Source: a virus. Taken from it: DNA of 41,592 bases. The notes under the pieces were generated by a model, which saw only the letters and a program-made list of their open reading frames with translations, made no database searches and had not been told where the DNA came from. Position 1 is the first letter of the stretch. Each line of letters opens with the position of its first letter. Shown here piece by piece: positions 28,006 to 36,475 of this stretch. The position numbers and the translations under genes were made by a program. The stretch is from IMG/VR virus record IMGVR_UViG_3300021959_000106, positions 1 to 41,592 of that record; one strand, written 5' to 3'.

Positions 28006-28414
28006 ACGTAACTTTTGGAATTATGTACGGAGTTCTTTACCAGATGTTAAAATGTACCGCGTCGAGAATCGAGTCTCTGAGGGGATGCCCGATGTTCATT
28101 ATATCCGCAACGGCAAATCTGGCTGGATAGAACTTAAATACCTCGACGACTGGCCAAAGAGCAAGATCTGCGTCGGGTTAAGGCTGAATCAGTCTTTCTG
28201 GTTAAACGAATACGACGAGCTGAAAGGCAGATGCTGGATATTGATCAGAATCGGCAAAGACTTTGTCGGCATGATTAAAGGCAGTGATGCTCGTAAGGTT
28301 TACGAGAAAATCACCGTTCCAGAGTTCCTTGACTGCCTAGTGTTTAAAAAGTTCGGAAGAATGGACCAAGGCGACTGGGCAAAGCTCGCTGATATAATTA
28401 CGGAAGAAGCGTAG
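27998..28414 (+). CDS. VRR-NUC type nuclease
   Basis: The 138-residue protein has the PD-(D/E)xK core of VRR-NUC: YRVENRVSEGMPDVHYIRNG then GWIELKYL, with E23, D32, E45 and K47. Family members cut branched or flap DNA (FAN1-like) or act as Holliday-junction nucleases. The overlap with the SNF2 gene suggests one complex. Its last 17 bases are also the end of the converging late gene. Confidence 0.88.
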   Translation: MSERNFWNYVRSSLPDVKMYRVENRVSEGMPDVHYIRNGKSGWIELKYLDDWPKSKICVGLRLNQSFWLNEYDELKGRCWILIRIGKDFVGMIKGSDARKVYEKITVPEFLDCLVFKKFGRMDQGDWAKLADIITEEA

Positions 28415-30680
28415 CACTCTCTTCCAGCTTTCTGAGCAAGGAAGGTGGCGCATCGTTCACTATATCTTTAAGAGTTCTGGAATTATAAGGTCTGCTCATT
28501 GTCTCTACGGTTTCTGGACGCACCGTTGCTTGTATCGCGCCAGAGAACAGAGGTCTGTTCATCCTGTTGACTTGCTGCCGGATTGCGTCCATAGCAATTG
28601 AAGATGATCTTATCTGTTGAATAGCAGGAATAGTGCCGGTGCCAACTATCGGGACTAACTGAGCATATTTCAACAAACCTTTATGTGCCATACCTGAAAG
28701 AGTAATGTAACCAGTCCCAGGAGGGTTCAATTTAATCTCGGCCCAAAGTGTCGGGAGAACATTCTGGCGGAAAGCCTGAATTTGTTTTATTTCCTGAGGA
28801 GTGAATATGGCTTCAATAATCTTTCTGTTCTTAATAAAAATGTCGTCATAATTATTAACAATGTTAGTTCTTGTGAGTCCGGACTTGCCAGAACCAGAAA
28901 ATGCTTTTTCAAGTATCCCATCTTTCAGCAAAGCCATAACTTCTTCCGCAGTTCCGTCTGGAAGATTGTTCTTTAATTTGTCTATGACCAGAATCATTGA
29001 CTGGTTTGGATTAAACTTTGCATGACCGAACAAAGCATTAACAATCTGGGGTGGAGTGGAGTTAGGATTCGTGATCATTTGTAGTATCCTGTTTGCTGCT
29101 TTTTCCTGCGTATCTTTCCCACCACCTTTTCCTATCAGATTCATGTATTGTTTGTAAAGCTCTGTTGCAGACTTGAGTTCCTGAAGGATTGCTTCATCCC
29201 CAGCCATAATTCCTTTTTCAATTCCATCAAAGATCGCGCTGTCCACCATACCTTTAATACGGTTCAATGCCATTGCTTCTGGAGAGCCTTGTTGTGCGGA
29301 ACGTGCAGCTCTGTTAAGAGATTTCTGGTATCCGTGAAGAACTCTGAGCGGTTGACCTTTGAAGCGTGTGTTACCGGCGATTTTGCTTATCTTCTTAAGA
29401 TATTCTAGCTCTCTGCGTAACAAAGGCATGTCTGCAAGTTCACGAGCAGTTATACCCAAGCCTTCGTCGCCACCTTTTGTTATCATATCTATAATGTTTT
29501 TGGAAGTCTGTAATATGCCTTCCCGCGTCATTATAGGTTGCATGTCTGCTTCTTTAACAGTTTGGTAAGCCAACTTGGCTCTTTCTTTAAGAGCCTGAGA
29601 TTGTGCAACGCCTATGTTCTGTATTGATTCGGCTGCAGCAGGTGGAATTTCTACACTTCGTAAACCAGACATAGTCCCAGAACCAAACTCTTCTTGTAGT
29701 TCGGTTGCATCTGCTCTAATCTGATCGAGCTGTTTCTCGTCAAAGCCACGGATTATTAGCGAACCTGCTTCATCGGTTGAAGGTGCATGACGTAAAATAT
29801 CTTCTTGCTCAAGTTGTGCAGTAACTTTCTCTGTTGGTCCACGCTCAGGCAACGGGGCAGTGCGCTGACCTTGTGTCAATGGGTATTTGGATTTTTGAAG
29901 TACAGCTTTGCTCAGAACTTTCTCCGGTATAAAATCTGGGAAAACTTTACGAGCCTGTTTTGCACCTTCTCTGGTTACGGCTTTAACACCTTGGACTATT
30001 GGCTTTGCAACTGGTGGCAACAAAACGTCAACCCCAGTTCCAACAACACCTGCGGTTGCTGATTCTTTTGCAATGTCGCCTGCTGTTTTACTTTTTGCCC
30101 TTGTGGTTTCTGGAGTGAGTACAGACTCAAGTGCTTGTCCTGCTGTTTCTGTTGCGCTGTAAGTCGGTAAACCCCTAGCGATAGTTTGTGCTATGTTTTT
30201 TGCCCCAGCAACGAATTTAGTAGCTGGTAGGTATTTAATTATCTCTCCGGTGAAAGTTCCCAAATCTGGCAACCCGAATCCTGGCTTATTAACGTAATAC
30301 GGAGCACCTTCCCAGACCAACATCGGGTTTGCGTATTTATCTTTATAAATACCACCAAACCTTTTATCACCTTTGAACGCTTTTTCTATAATTTCAGCTT
30401 TGCCGAAATCATCTCTCACAAACATACCTTCAATGTTAGGTATAAGGCTCTCGAAAAATCCAACAGAATTTATCTCGGTTGCTGAAGGGACATTCGGGAA
30501 CTCTAGCTCTCCGTCATCACTAACTGTGAGCAGATTCTCTGGTAGCTCTGATAAGTTTGTGGTGAATTCTTCAATGCCTTCTTCAATCTGCTCGTCAAGT
30601 GTCAGATCTTCTTCGTTTTCTGATTCAGCGCGTTTGCTCGCACTTGCTCCGACTGCACCTTTTGGTAATGGTATTGCCAT
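28398..30680 (-). CDS. Large internal virion/ejection-type protein (760 residues)
   Basis: A 760-residue protein with an acidic N-terminus (residues 15-60), an aromatic FGGIYKDKYANPMLVWEGAP segment near 110, an Ala/Gly-rich amphipathic part at about 150-240 (SATETAGQALESVL, GVVGTGVDVLLPPVA) and long helices after 260. There is no signal peptide or lytic-transglycosylase motif. Size, Ala-rich helical nature and position at the end of the tail block, after two other large proteins, fit podovirus ejection proteins that pass through the tail to span the envelope. Role inferred. Confidence 0.6.
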   Translation of the reverse strand: MAIPLPKGAVGASASKRAESENEEDLTLDEQIEEGIEEFTTNLSELPENLLTVSDDGELEFPNVPSATEINSVGFFESLIPNIEGMFVRDDFGKAEIIEKAFKGDKRFGGIYKDKYANPMLVWEGAPYYVNKPGFGLPDLGTFTGEIIKYLPATKFVAGAKNIAQTIARGLPTYSATETAGQALESVLTPETTRAKSKTAGDIAKESATAGVVGTGVDVLLPPVAKPIVQGVKAVTREGAKQARKVFPDFIPEKVLSKAVLQKSKYPLTQGQRTAPLPERGPTEKVTAQLEQEDILRHAPSTDEAGSLIIRGFDEKQLDQIRADATELQEEFGSGTMSGLRSVEIPPAAAESIQNIGVAQSQALKERAKLAYQTVKEADMQPIMTREGILQTSKNIIDMITKGGDEGLGITARELADMPLLRRELEYLKKISKIAGNTRFKGQPLRVLHGYQKSLNRAARSAQQGSPEAMALNRIKGMVDSAIFDGIEKGIMAGDEAILQELKSATELYKQYMNLIGKGGGKDTQEKAANRILQMITNPNSTPPQIVNALFGHAKFNPNQSMILVIDKLKNNLPDGTAEEVMALLKDGILEKAFSGSGKSGLTRTNIVNNYDDIFIKNRKIIEAIFTPQEIKQIQAFRQNVLPTLWAEIKLNPPGTGYITLSGMAHKGLLKYAQLVPIVGTGTIPAIQQIRSSSIAMDAIRQQVNRMNRPLFSGAIQATVRPETVETMSRPYNSRTLKDIVNDAPPSLLRKLEESATLLP

Positions 30681-32764
30681 TATTCACCCCAACCTTTAAT
30701 GATGTAAATGTCGTCTGTGTCGAATATATCATTGTTTATGATAACAGCTCCGTCTGGCAGACTGTCGTACCACTTTTGTACAGCTTTTTGATCGTCTGGG
30801 TCGCCTGTGTATTTTTCAAATATTCCAGAATCGAAATTATTAAGCTGTTTGTTAACAGCTGCCATGTTGTTATATTCACCAGAAGTCAGCAATTCTTGCT
30901 CGAGCTGATTCAGACGTACCCCGTTTTCTGCCATCTTTTTGAAAGCGTACAGAGAGATGTAGTTAGCTTCGGGAGTGTTGCCGATAAATAATGCAGCTTG
31001 CTGGTATGCACGGAATTCCATGTCGGAAGTTGAACCTGAACCGACTGGACGCATTTTTGGAGCCAAGAAATTAGAGGTTGCTTGTAATGATTCAAGTCCC
31101 ATAATCTCAGGATCATTTATACCAAACAACTGATTAAATGTTTGCTTGAGTGGCAACAATGCTTGCTGTAATCTTCCTGTTTGCACTTTACCGGATTTCA
31201 GCAACAACATAGCTTCGTCAACCCTCGGAAGAACTTCACGAGCAGTTGTATTATATGTGTCTGTTGCTTTTGCAATCAGCGGCAGACGCTTTTCTACATA
31301 CGTTGTGAAATAAGGTGCTGCAGCAGTTTTTGATGGTGTTAGCTGAAGATTGATTACTTCACCACCTTTCGCGAGTGGGACAATCTCTAAATAAACACCA
31401 CCGTCTGTGATAGTTTTGCCAACCATCTCGTCGTTCGGTGCAGTTAACATATCGACGTTTGTTTGGAAGTTCGTATTTTCTTCCGACATCCCTTGACCTT
31501 TAACGAACTCAATCGCATCCTCTCGGGTCATGTATTTTGCCAGAGTTCCTGAACCAACAGTCTTAATAGTTCTATCTGGCTTTTCAATTGTTCCTGGGTC
31601 TGGCTGATCTACTACCCCGATCGGGTTGCCAGCATTATCGGTTACTTGATACCGGAACATTACTGCGCCTTCTGTGTTCCTGACCAAAGTTCCGTCTTCA
31701 TTAGTCACTGGACCAATTTTTTTGAAATTCTGGCCAACACCTGTGCCTTTTTCTGGCTTTATAAATTCTGCAACTTTTAAGGCATTAGCCGTTAAGGCAT
31801 CTTCAGCATCTCTTTTACGTTTGTAATCTTCCATCAGATACTTGGCTGGCTCCAATGAAGCTGTGCTTGCAGCTCCTAGAGCTGTTGCTCCTGGCTTGCT
31901 TGCCTCTGCTGCCATATTTGTGAAGAACTGAAACGCCAACAAAGCCGGATCAATCCCTTTGTATTCTGGTTGTAGTGCTTTTGCGATCTCCATAGCGTAC
32001 CCAAGGTTGCTTGCTCCGCCGAGTGCCGCGAGTGCACCTTCTGATAAATCCTCGAACCGTGTTCCGGAAACTCCAAAATCTTGTTGTGGCTCTTCTTGCG
32101 GCAACAACATTCTCTCTGCAGAAAGAACTCCATCTGCTGGTCTTGCGCTGTTTGCCTCGATTTCTGAACGTGGATTTTCGAGTGGCTTTTCCAATGATTG
32201 GTCTGCGAATGGCAATCCAGATACCATTTGACCAGAAAATTTTGGAACATAATCCGCTTGTTCTGTTTGTAAGACTGCACCAGTGTTTGTTCCTAATTCT
32301 TTCTTTATTGTTTCTTCAGTAGGCTCCAGAAGATTTGTTTCTGGATTAAAAACGTATCCTTCGCGCTCTAAAGGTTGTAAAGCCGGAGCACCCAGCGTTT
32401 TTGCTTCCAGTGCTTTAACTGGAGCAATCTTTAACTTTCCTTGAGGATACCCGCCAATATTTATATCTGGCGAGAGCCTTGCGATTTCTGAGCGCAACTC
32501 TAATATCTGTGGCTGTAATGCTACAGCTTGGGCTTTTGTTTCTGGTCGTTGTGCCAAAGATTTATATTGATTTTCCAATATCTCATATTGCCTCAACATC
32601 GTTTCATAACGAGCTTCTTTAGATCGCGTTGGGCTAGAAAAAGTCCCCATCGCCATTCTAGAAACAGGAAGCCTTCGATCTATTTGATTCAATGAGAAAT
32701 CAAGATCCCTAGCAGTTCTCTGTAGGGTTTCTCTTTTATTCCTGATATCTTCGTATGAAGCCAT
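30680..32764 (-). CDS. Large internal virion protein (694 residues)
   Basis: The N-terminal 120 residues form coiled-coil-like helices (NKRETLQRTARDLDFSLNQI, RQYEILENQYKSLAQRP). The middle has ALAALGGASNLGYAMEIAKA and FQFFTNMAAEASKPGATALG, both Ala-rich helices of membrane-active type, and the C-terminus is mixed. It starts after AAGGAAACACG, and its stop overlaps the next start (TAATG). Likely an ejection or tail-chamber protein by size and place; no enzyme motif seen. Confidence 0.6.
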   Translation of the reverse strand: MASYEDIRNKRETLQRTARDLDFSLNQIDRRLPVSRMAMGTFSSPTRSKEARYETMLRQYEILENQYKSLAQRPETKAQAVALQPQILELRSEIARLSPDINIGGYPQGKLKIAPVKALEAKTLGAPALQPLEREGYVFNPETNLLEPTEETIKKELGTNTGAVLQTEQADYVPKFSGQMVSGLPFADQSLEKPLENPRSEIEANSARPADGVLSAERMLLPQEEPQQDFGVSGTRFEDLSEGALAALGGASNLGYAMEIAKALQPEYKGIDPALLAFQFFTNMAAEASKPGATALGAASTASLEPAKYLMEDYKRKRDAEDALTANALKVAEFIKPEKGTGVGQNFKKIGPVTNEDGTLVRNTEGAVMFRYQVTDNAGNPIGVVDQPDPGTIEKPDRTIKTVGSGTLAKYMTREDAIEFVKGQGMSEENTNFQTNVDMLTAPNDEMVGKTITDGGVYLEIVPLAKGGEVINLQLTPSKTAAAPYFTTYVEKRLPLIAKATDTYNTTAREVLPRVDEAMLLLKSGKVQTGRLQQALLPLKQTFNQLFGINDPEIMGLESLQATSNFLAPKMRPVGSGSTSDMEFRAYQQAALFIGNTPEANYISLYAFKKMAENGVRLNQLEQELLTSGEYNNMAAVNKQLNNFDSGIFEKYTGDPDDQKAVQKWYDSLPDGAVIINNDIFDTDDIYIIKGWGE

Positions 32765-32776
32765 CGTGTTTCCTTA

Positions 32777-33763
32777 TTATCGGTTCAAGTAGTAAGCACT
32801 AGCGAGAGCTCCAAGCCCACCAATTGTTTGACCGTAAATGCTAGGCGTCTGAATGTATTGCTGACCTTGTTGCAAGCTCGTCTGGGTTGTTTCATATGGA
32901 ACACCCTTCAATGCTCCCAGCGCGTAGTTAACCATCTGGAACGGGTACTCACGTTGCTCGACATAATCTGCATATGCCAAGTCGAGAGCCATCTGATCGA
33001 GCGTTCGTTTTGCTTCCCCTGCGCTCAAAAGTCCAGATGCTGCTTGTTGCTGTAAGCCTTGTATCACCGGAGCAAATTGTCCGATCTGTTGAGCTGCACT
33101 GATTCTGGCTGATTCTTCGGTTTCGTAAGCACCACGTCGTGCCTGCTCTGCTCCGAACCTAGCTGCTCGGTCTTGTTCTCGCTGTTGAGCTGCAAAACCT
33201 AAACCTTCAACCCCAGCCTGTTTTCTTAATGCTGCCGCAGATCGTGCTGCCTCACCAGCTGATTCGATCTCACCAATGTATGCCCGAGATCCGCCGAATG
33301 CGCCTGACCCAACTGCCTTTGCTCGGTCAGCGATCAGTTTACGATCCAGCTGTCTTTGTATCTCTTCAACCGCAGGGTCCATCGCCCTTTGGTACATATC
33401 TATATAAGGCTGTGCCTCTTCAATACTGAATTGCTGTCCCATGAGCTGTTCAGCAGTCATCGGGTTATAACCCTGACCTAACTGCATGCTTCTCGCATAA
33501 GACTCGTCAATATAAGGTTGGTAGCTGGTAGCCCCTTCGGTCAGCATTTGTGCAGCTTGCCGTTCCTCGGCGGTCAGCTTCGATCCGTCGTAGCTCGCGA
33601 TCCTTGGACCTGTGTAAGTCGGGTAAGGACTTTCAGCTAGTGATGCTGCCTGTTGGAAAAGTTTTTGACCGCCAGCCGACACCCACTCAGGTATCTCTGT
33701 TCCGGTAATAACCAGCCTTGGATCTGGTAGGGTCTCAACCCCAGTTGTACATAAACCGCCCAT
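32777..33763 (-). CDS. Conserved podovirus structural protein with GAFGGSRA motif
   Basis: A 328-residue protein with LTAEERQAAQMLTEGATSYQ, MYQRAMDPAVEEIQRQLDRK, AVGSGAFGGSRAYIGEIES and a Gln/Ala/Arg-rich helical middle ending in YIQTPSIYGQTIGGLGALAS. The sequence of AEERQA, a repeated Tyr/Met-Pro element, then GAFGGSR is a pattern I recall from DNA-ejection or internal virion proteins of many marine podoviruses. The C-terminal Gly/Ala segment could insert in a membrane. It directly follows the GNAT-like gene (TAAATG). Confidence 0.7.
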   Translation of the reverse strand: MGGLCTTGVETLPDPRLVITGTEIPEWVSAGGQKLFQQAASLAESPYPTYTGPRIASYDGSKLTAEERQAAQMLTEGATSYQPYIDESYARSMQLGQGYNPMTAEQLMGQQFSIEEAQPYIDMYQRAMDPAVEEIQRQLDRKLIADRAKAVGSGAFGGSRAYIGEIESAGEAARSAAALRKQAGVEGLGFAAQQREQDRAARFGAEQARRGAYETEESARISAAQQIGQFAPVIQGLQQQAASGLLSAGEAKRTLDQMALDLAYADYVEQREYPFQMVNYALGALKGVPYETTQTSLQQGQQYIQTPSIYGQTIGGLGALASAYYLNR

Positions 33764-34204
33764 TTAACTCTCCACGAAAACGCAACCAGCTTTAATTAAA
33801 CCAAGACGCTCAACTAACTTGTCTTTACGGTCCAAGTCTCCCGAGAAGATATGACCTAATCTTACTGGAAGTTTAGCCTCTTGCCCTATTTTTAAAAACT
33901 CCTTAACCAACTTTATTGCTGCTGAACTACTACGATGCATCGGGTAAACATAAAACCACATATCTGCTAGGAATGTTTCCTCTGACCACCAATCGCTACT
34001 TACGATACCGCCAATTGATCCTAACAACTTATTTTGGTCATTCATAGCCACAACTACAGCCCCTCGGTTTATAGCGTCATTGACCTTTACCGAGAGTTTT
34101 GCCGGATTTATCTCCGGAACTTTAATTTCTGTCTCGTTATGCATTGTGTATAACATAGCGAGCAACGGGCTAATGTCTAAAATGTTTGCCCTTCTAATTT
34201 GCAT
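33764..34204 (-). CDS. GNAT-like acetyltransferase
   Basis: A 146-residue protein with the GNAT order: QIRRANILDISPLLAMLYTMHNE (beta1-alpha1), VVVAMNDQNKLLGSIGGIVS (beta2-beta3), ADMWFYVYPMHRSSSAAIKLVKEFL (beta4, the acetyl-CoA pyrophosphate loop as HRSSSAA and alpha3), and LGLIKAGCVFVES at the end. GNAT enzymes transfer an acetyl group to amines. Being inside the virion-protein block, it may modify a structural or host-surface target. Start overlaps the previous stop. Confidence 0.72.
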   Translation of the reverse strand: MQIRRANILDISPLLAMLYTMHNETEIKVPEINPAKLSVKVNDAINRGAVVVAMNDQNKLLGSIGGIVSSDWWSEETFLADMWFYVYPMHRSSSAAIKLVKEFLKIGQEAKLPVRLGHIFSGDLDRKDKLVERLGLIKAGCVFVES

Positions 34205-34530
34205 TAAAGACCGCCCAGTGCTCCCATATCTGATCCTTCTGGTTGTTCTTCTCTGGCTGAGATTGCTTCAAATATATCTTTGAACTCTGGTAACAACTTC
34301 ATTAAAACTGGTGCTGCCTCTTTGGTTATAACTTTATCCAAAAGAGCCAAATCCTGTTCCGTCATGCTGTTAAGTCTGACCAAAAGCACAGAAGTTATTG
34401 CGTCATCCGGTTGCATCATCATCTGCATCGCTTCTGGCGGGATAGCCTGTTCCATGCTAGGCATCTGCATACCTTCACCTCTAGGCATAGACGCGCCTTC
34501 CATCATCATTTGTTCTTCCATCATTGCCAT
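34204..34530 (-). CDS. Methionine-rich small late protein
   Basis: A 108-residue protein with a Met/Glu/Gln-rich first half (MAMMEEQMMMEGASM, MEQAIPPEAMQMMMQP) and a helical second half (AITSVLLVRLNSMTEQDLAL, VLMKLLPEFKDIFEAI). The ATG at 34530 forms TAATG with the upstream stop and has AAGGAG eight bases before. Composition is like the acidic Met-rich protein at 4259. Function unknown. Confidence 0.6.
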   Translation of the reverse strand: MAMMEEQMMMEGASMPRGEGMQMPSMEQAIPPEAMQMMMQPDDAITSVLLVRLNSMTEQDLALLDKVITKEAAPVLMKLLPEFKDIFEAISAREEQPEGSDMGALGGL

Positions 34531-36227
34531 TAGCAAATCTCCTTATCTTCATAAAGTACGGACCAATCTGTTTCTTTGCAGAATAGCCCGATGCCCCAGC
34601 AAACAGGTTCAAAAATCTTCCTGTACAACTTGCCCAGATAATCCGGCTTGTCGCGCTCGCCGTAGATATACGCGATCTCATTGGCTCTGTGTCCGGCGAT
34701 GTGTTTCCAAAACTTAACACCTTTGCCTTTTCTGAGACGTTTAACAACGTTAACAGCCCAGAAATGGTATCCAGCAACGTGCTGTGGAGTGAGATGTTCT
34801 TTGGTGAACTTGTAATCGAGCAGAACGTGCTTGGTCTCAAGCAATCCTTGTCGACGTAGTTCGTTACAGATAACCCTGCCAGTAACTTTCTTAGCGACGT
34901 CCGAAACAGTGTCAGCAACTTTCCCAAGTCCTGAAGAAACTGCTGAACCTGCTTTTTCAAATCCACTTGCGGCACCACCGAATATATCACCAACGAAATC
35001 TCCGACGCTATCTAGCGCACCTTTGGTTTCTTTAACAAGTTTTGATCCGGCTTTCTGGATAGGCTTGGCTAGAACTGTGGAAGCAATCCAGCCACCAACT
35101 GGTCCAAAGAGTGCAGTTCCTAATGCATATGCCACAGCTGATGCTCCTGCGGATTTTGCAGCTTCCACTGGTTTCATGCCTGTGGCTACGTTTAAACCGA
35201 AACTGACTAGAGCCATAGTTCCAGCTTGCCCCCAAGTCTGTCCAGCTTGAGCACCATATAATTTATCTTTAACTCCTGCCAAATATCCAACAGGCTGTGT
35301 ATTGGCTGTGATAGCTTTGCTCATGTTGGATATGTTGGCACCAGAGCCTTTTGCTAAAGTTACGCTACCATCTGCGTTGGCAAACACACCATTATTTGCC
35401 AGTATATCTGCGTTATAAACTTGTTGCCCACCAACAGTCCTTGCACCGGCTTGAAACTGCATCCCAGTTGGATTAAAAACGGCGGTAGATGCATCACCAG
35501 CATTCAATGCGTTATAAAGGTTTAGGTTACCAGAAGCCTCTGCTGCTGCTTTGTTGGCAAGTTCTGGGATGAATACTTCGTTAGAACCAAGCTTACCGAC
35601 TAGGTCCATGCCTTTTGCAGCTTCCAATCCAACTATCTCTGAAGGCAACGGGTCTGTGAATGGCAAAAATTGTTTTGCTCCTGCCATGAACCTTTCCCCA
35701 GCACCACCAGTTATGTATGGGTCTGTTGCAGCTCCTAATATGTTCCCAGCTATTGATGGTGCGGATGCGACTAGGGTTGCTTTGCCGACTTCTTTGCCTA
35801 TTGCTTTCCAGTCGTATGGGTCTGGCAATCCTTCTGGAACACCATATTTATCAACAAATTCTTTATATTGTTCTACTAGCTCTGAATCTTCCGGAGAAAA
35901 AGGGTCGTAGAGCTTCTCACCGACCTGTATCTTTTTAACCCACTCGAACATCGGCATATATGATGTTCCATATACGTCTTGCAGATTAATATATGGGTCT
36001 GGAGTCTGAGACTGTATTTGATAAATCGGTATGGTTTCTTGTTGCTCAACGTAATCTGGTCCAGGCATCCTCTTAATGTCCAATTGTATATTTGGGTCAT
36101 ATCCTTCTTTATAAGGAGGAAGTTCACCAAGGGCGCCAACTCCTTCAAGACCTTCCAATGGTCTCATTTGTATGCCTAGCTGATCTACTATAGGCGTTTC
36201 TGATAAATTATATGCATTAACAGCCAT
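34530..36227 (-). CDS. Tail/internal protein with conserved C-terminal CNELRRQG...GYHFWA domain
   Basis: A 565-residue protein. Residues 1-150 are Pro/Asp-rich and extended. About 150-430 are Ala/Gly-rich with membrane-like helices (AAKSAGASAVAYALGTALFG, GDFVGDIFGGAASGFEKAG). The last 110 residues form a compact domain with VICNELRRQGLLETK, LTPQHVAGYHFWAVNVV, FWKHIAGHRANEIAYIYG and FEPVCWGIGLF. That C-terminal domain is familiar from tail or ejection proteins of several marine phages. It sits directly after the tail-hub genes. Function inferred. Confidence 0.65.
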   Translation of the reverse strand: MAVNAYNLSETPIVDQLGIQMRPLEGLEGVGALGELPPYKEGYDPNIQLDIKRMPGPDYVEQQETIPIYQIQSQTPDPYINLQDVYGTSYMPMFEWVKKIQVGEKLYDPFSPEDSELVEQYKEFVDKYGVPEGLPDPYDWKAIGKEVGKATLVASAPSIAGNILGAATDPYITGGAGERFMAGAKQFLPFTDPLPSEIVGLEAAKGMDLVGKLGSNEVFIPELANKAAAEASGNLNLYNALNAGDASTAVFNPTGMQFQAGARTVGGQQVYNADILANNGVFANADGSVTLAKGSGANISNMSKAITANTQPVGYLAGVKDKLYGAQAGQTWGQAGTMALVSFGLNVATGMKPVEAAKSAGASAVAYALGTALFGPVGGWIASTVLAKPIQKAGSKLVKETKGALDSVGDFVGDIFGGAASGFEKAGSAVSSGLGKVADTVSDVAKKVTGRVICNELRRQGLLETKHVLLDYKFTKEHLTPQHVAGYHFWAVNVVKRLRKGKGVKFWKHIAGHRANEIAYIYGERDKPDYLGKLYRKIFEPVCWGIGLFCKETDWSVLYEDKEIC

Positions 36228-36475
36228 CAGCTTATAACTCCTTTATTCTTTAAATCTGTTATTAAAGTGCCCAAAACATCTGCAATTTCAGCTAGGGTCG
36301 TGGAATCTGCGTCGTAAGTCCTGTCTGTAGTAACATTTGAAACAATATAAGGCTCTGGAGAAGCAGTCGAGTCTAAATATTTAATTTGAAGCTCAATAGT
36401 GCTGACTAACCTTCTACCCCAATTTTCATCCCATTCTTTGGGAGGTGTTGGCAATCTGATGTTCAATACACTCAT
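36227..36475 (-). CDS. Conserved 82-residue tail-region protein
   Basis: A short protein, MSVLNIRLPTPPKEWDENWG with NVTTDRTYDADSTTLAEIADVLGTLITDLKNKGVI at the end. The TTDRTYDA-STTLAEIADVLGTL-x-xDL stretch recurs in small proteins beside tail-fibre or hub genes of diverse phages, and it resembles short trimerising tail-tip segments. It starts in an ATGA overlap with the hub gene. Function unknown, probably tail. Confidence 0.65.
   Translation of the reverse strand: MSVLNIRLPTPPKEWDENWGRRLVSTIELQIKYLDSTASPEPYIVSNVTTDRTYDADSTTLAEIADVLGTLITDLKNKGVIS

Noticed and set aside
28398-36227. Lytic transglycosylase domain in the large virion proteins
   Set aside because: No convincing catalytic Glu context or GLMQ-type motif was seen in the three large proteins.
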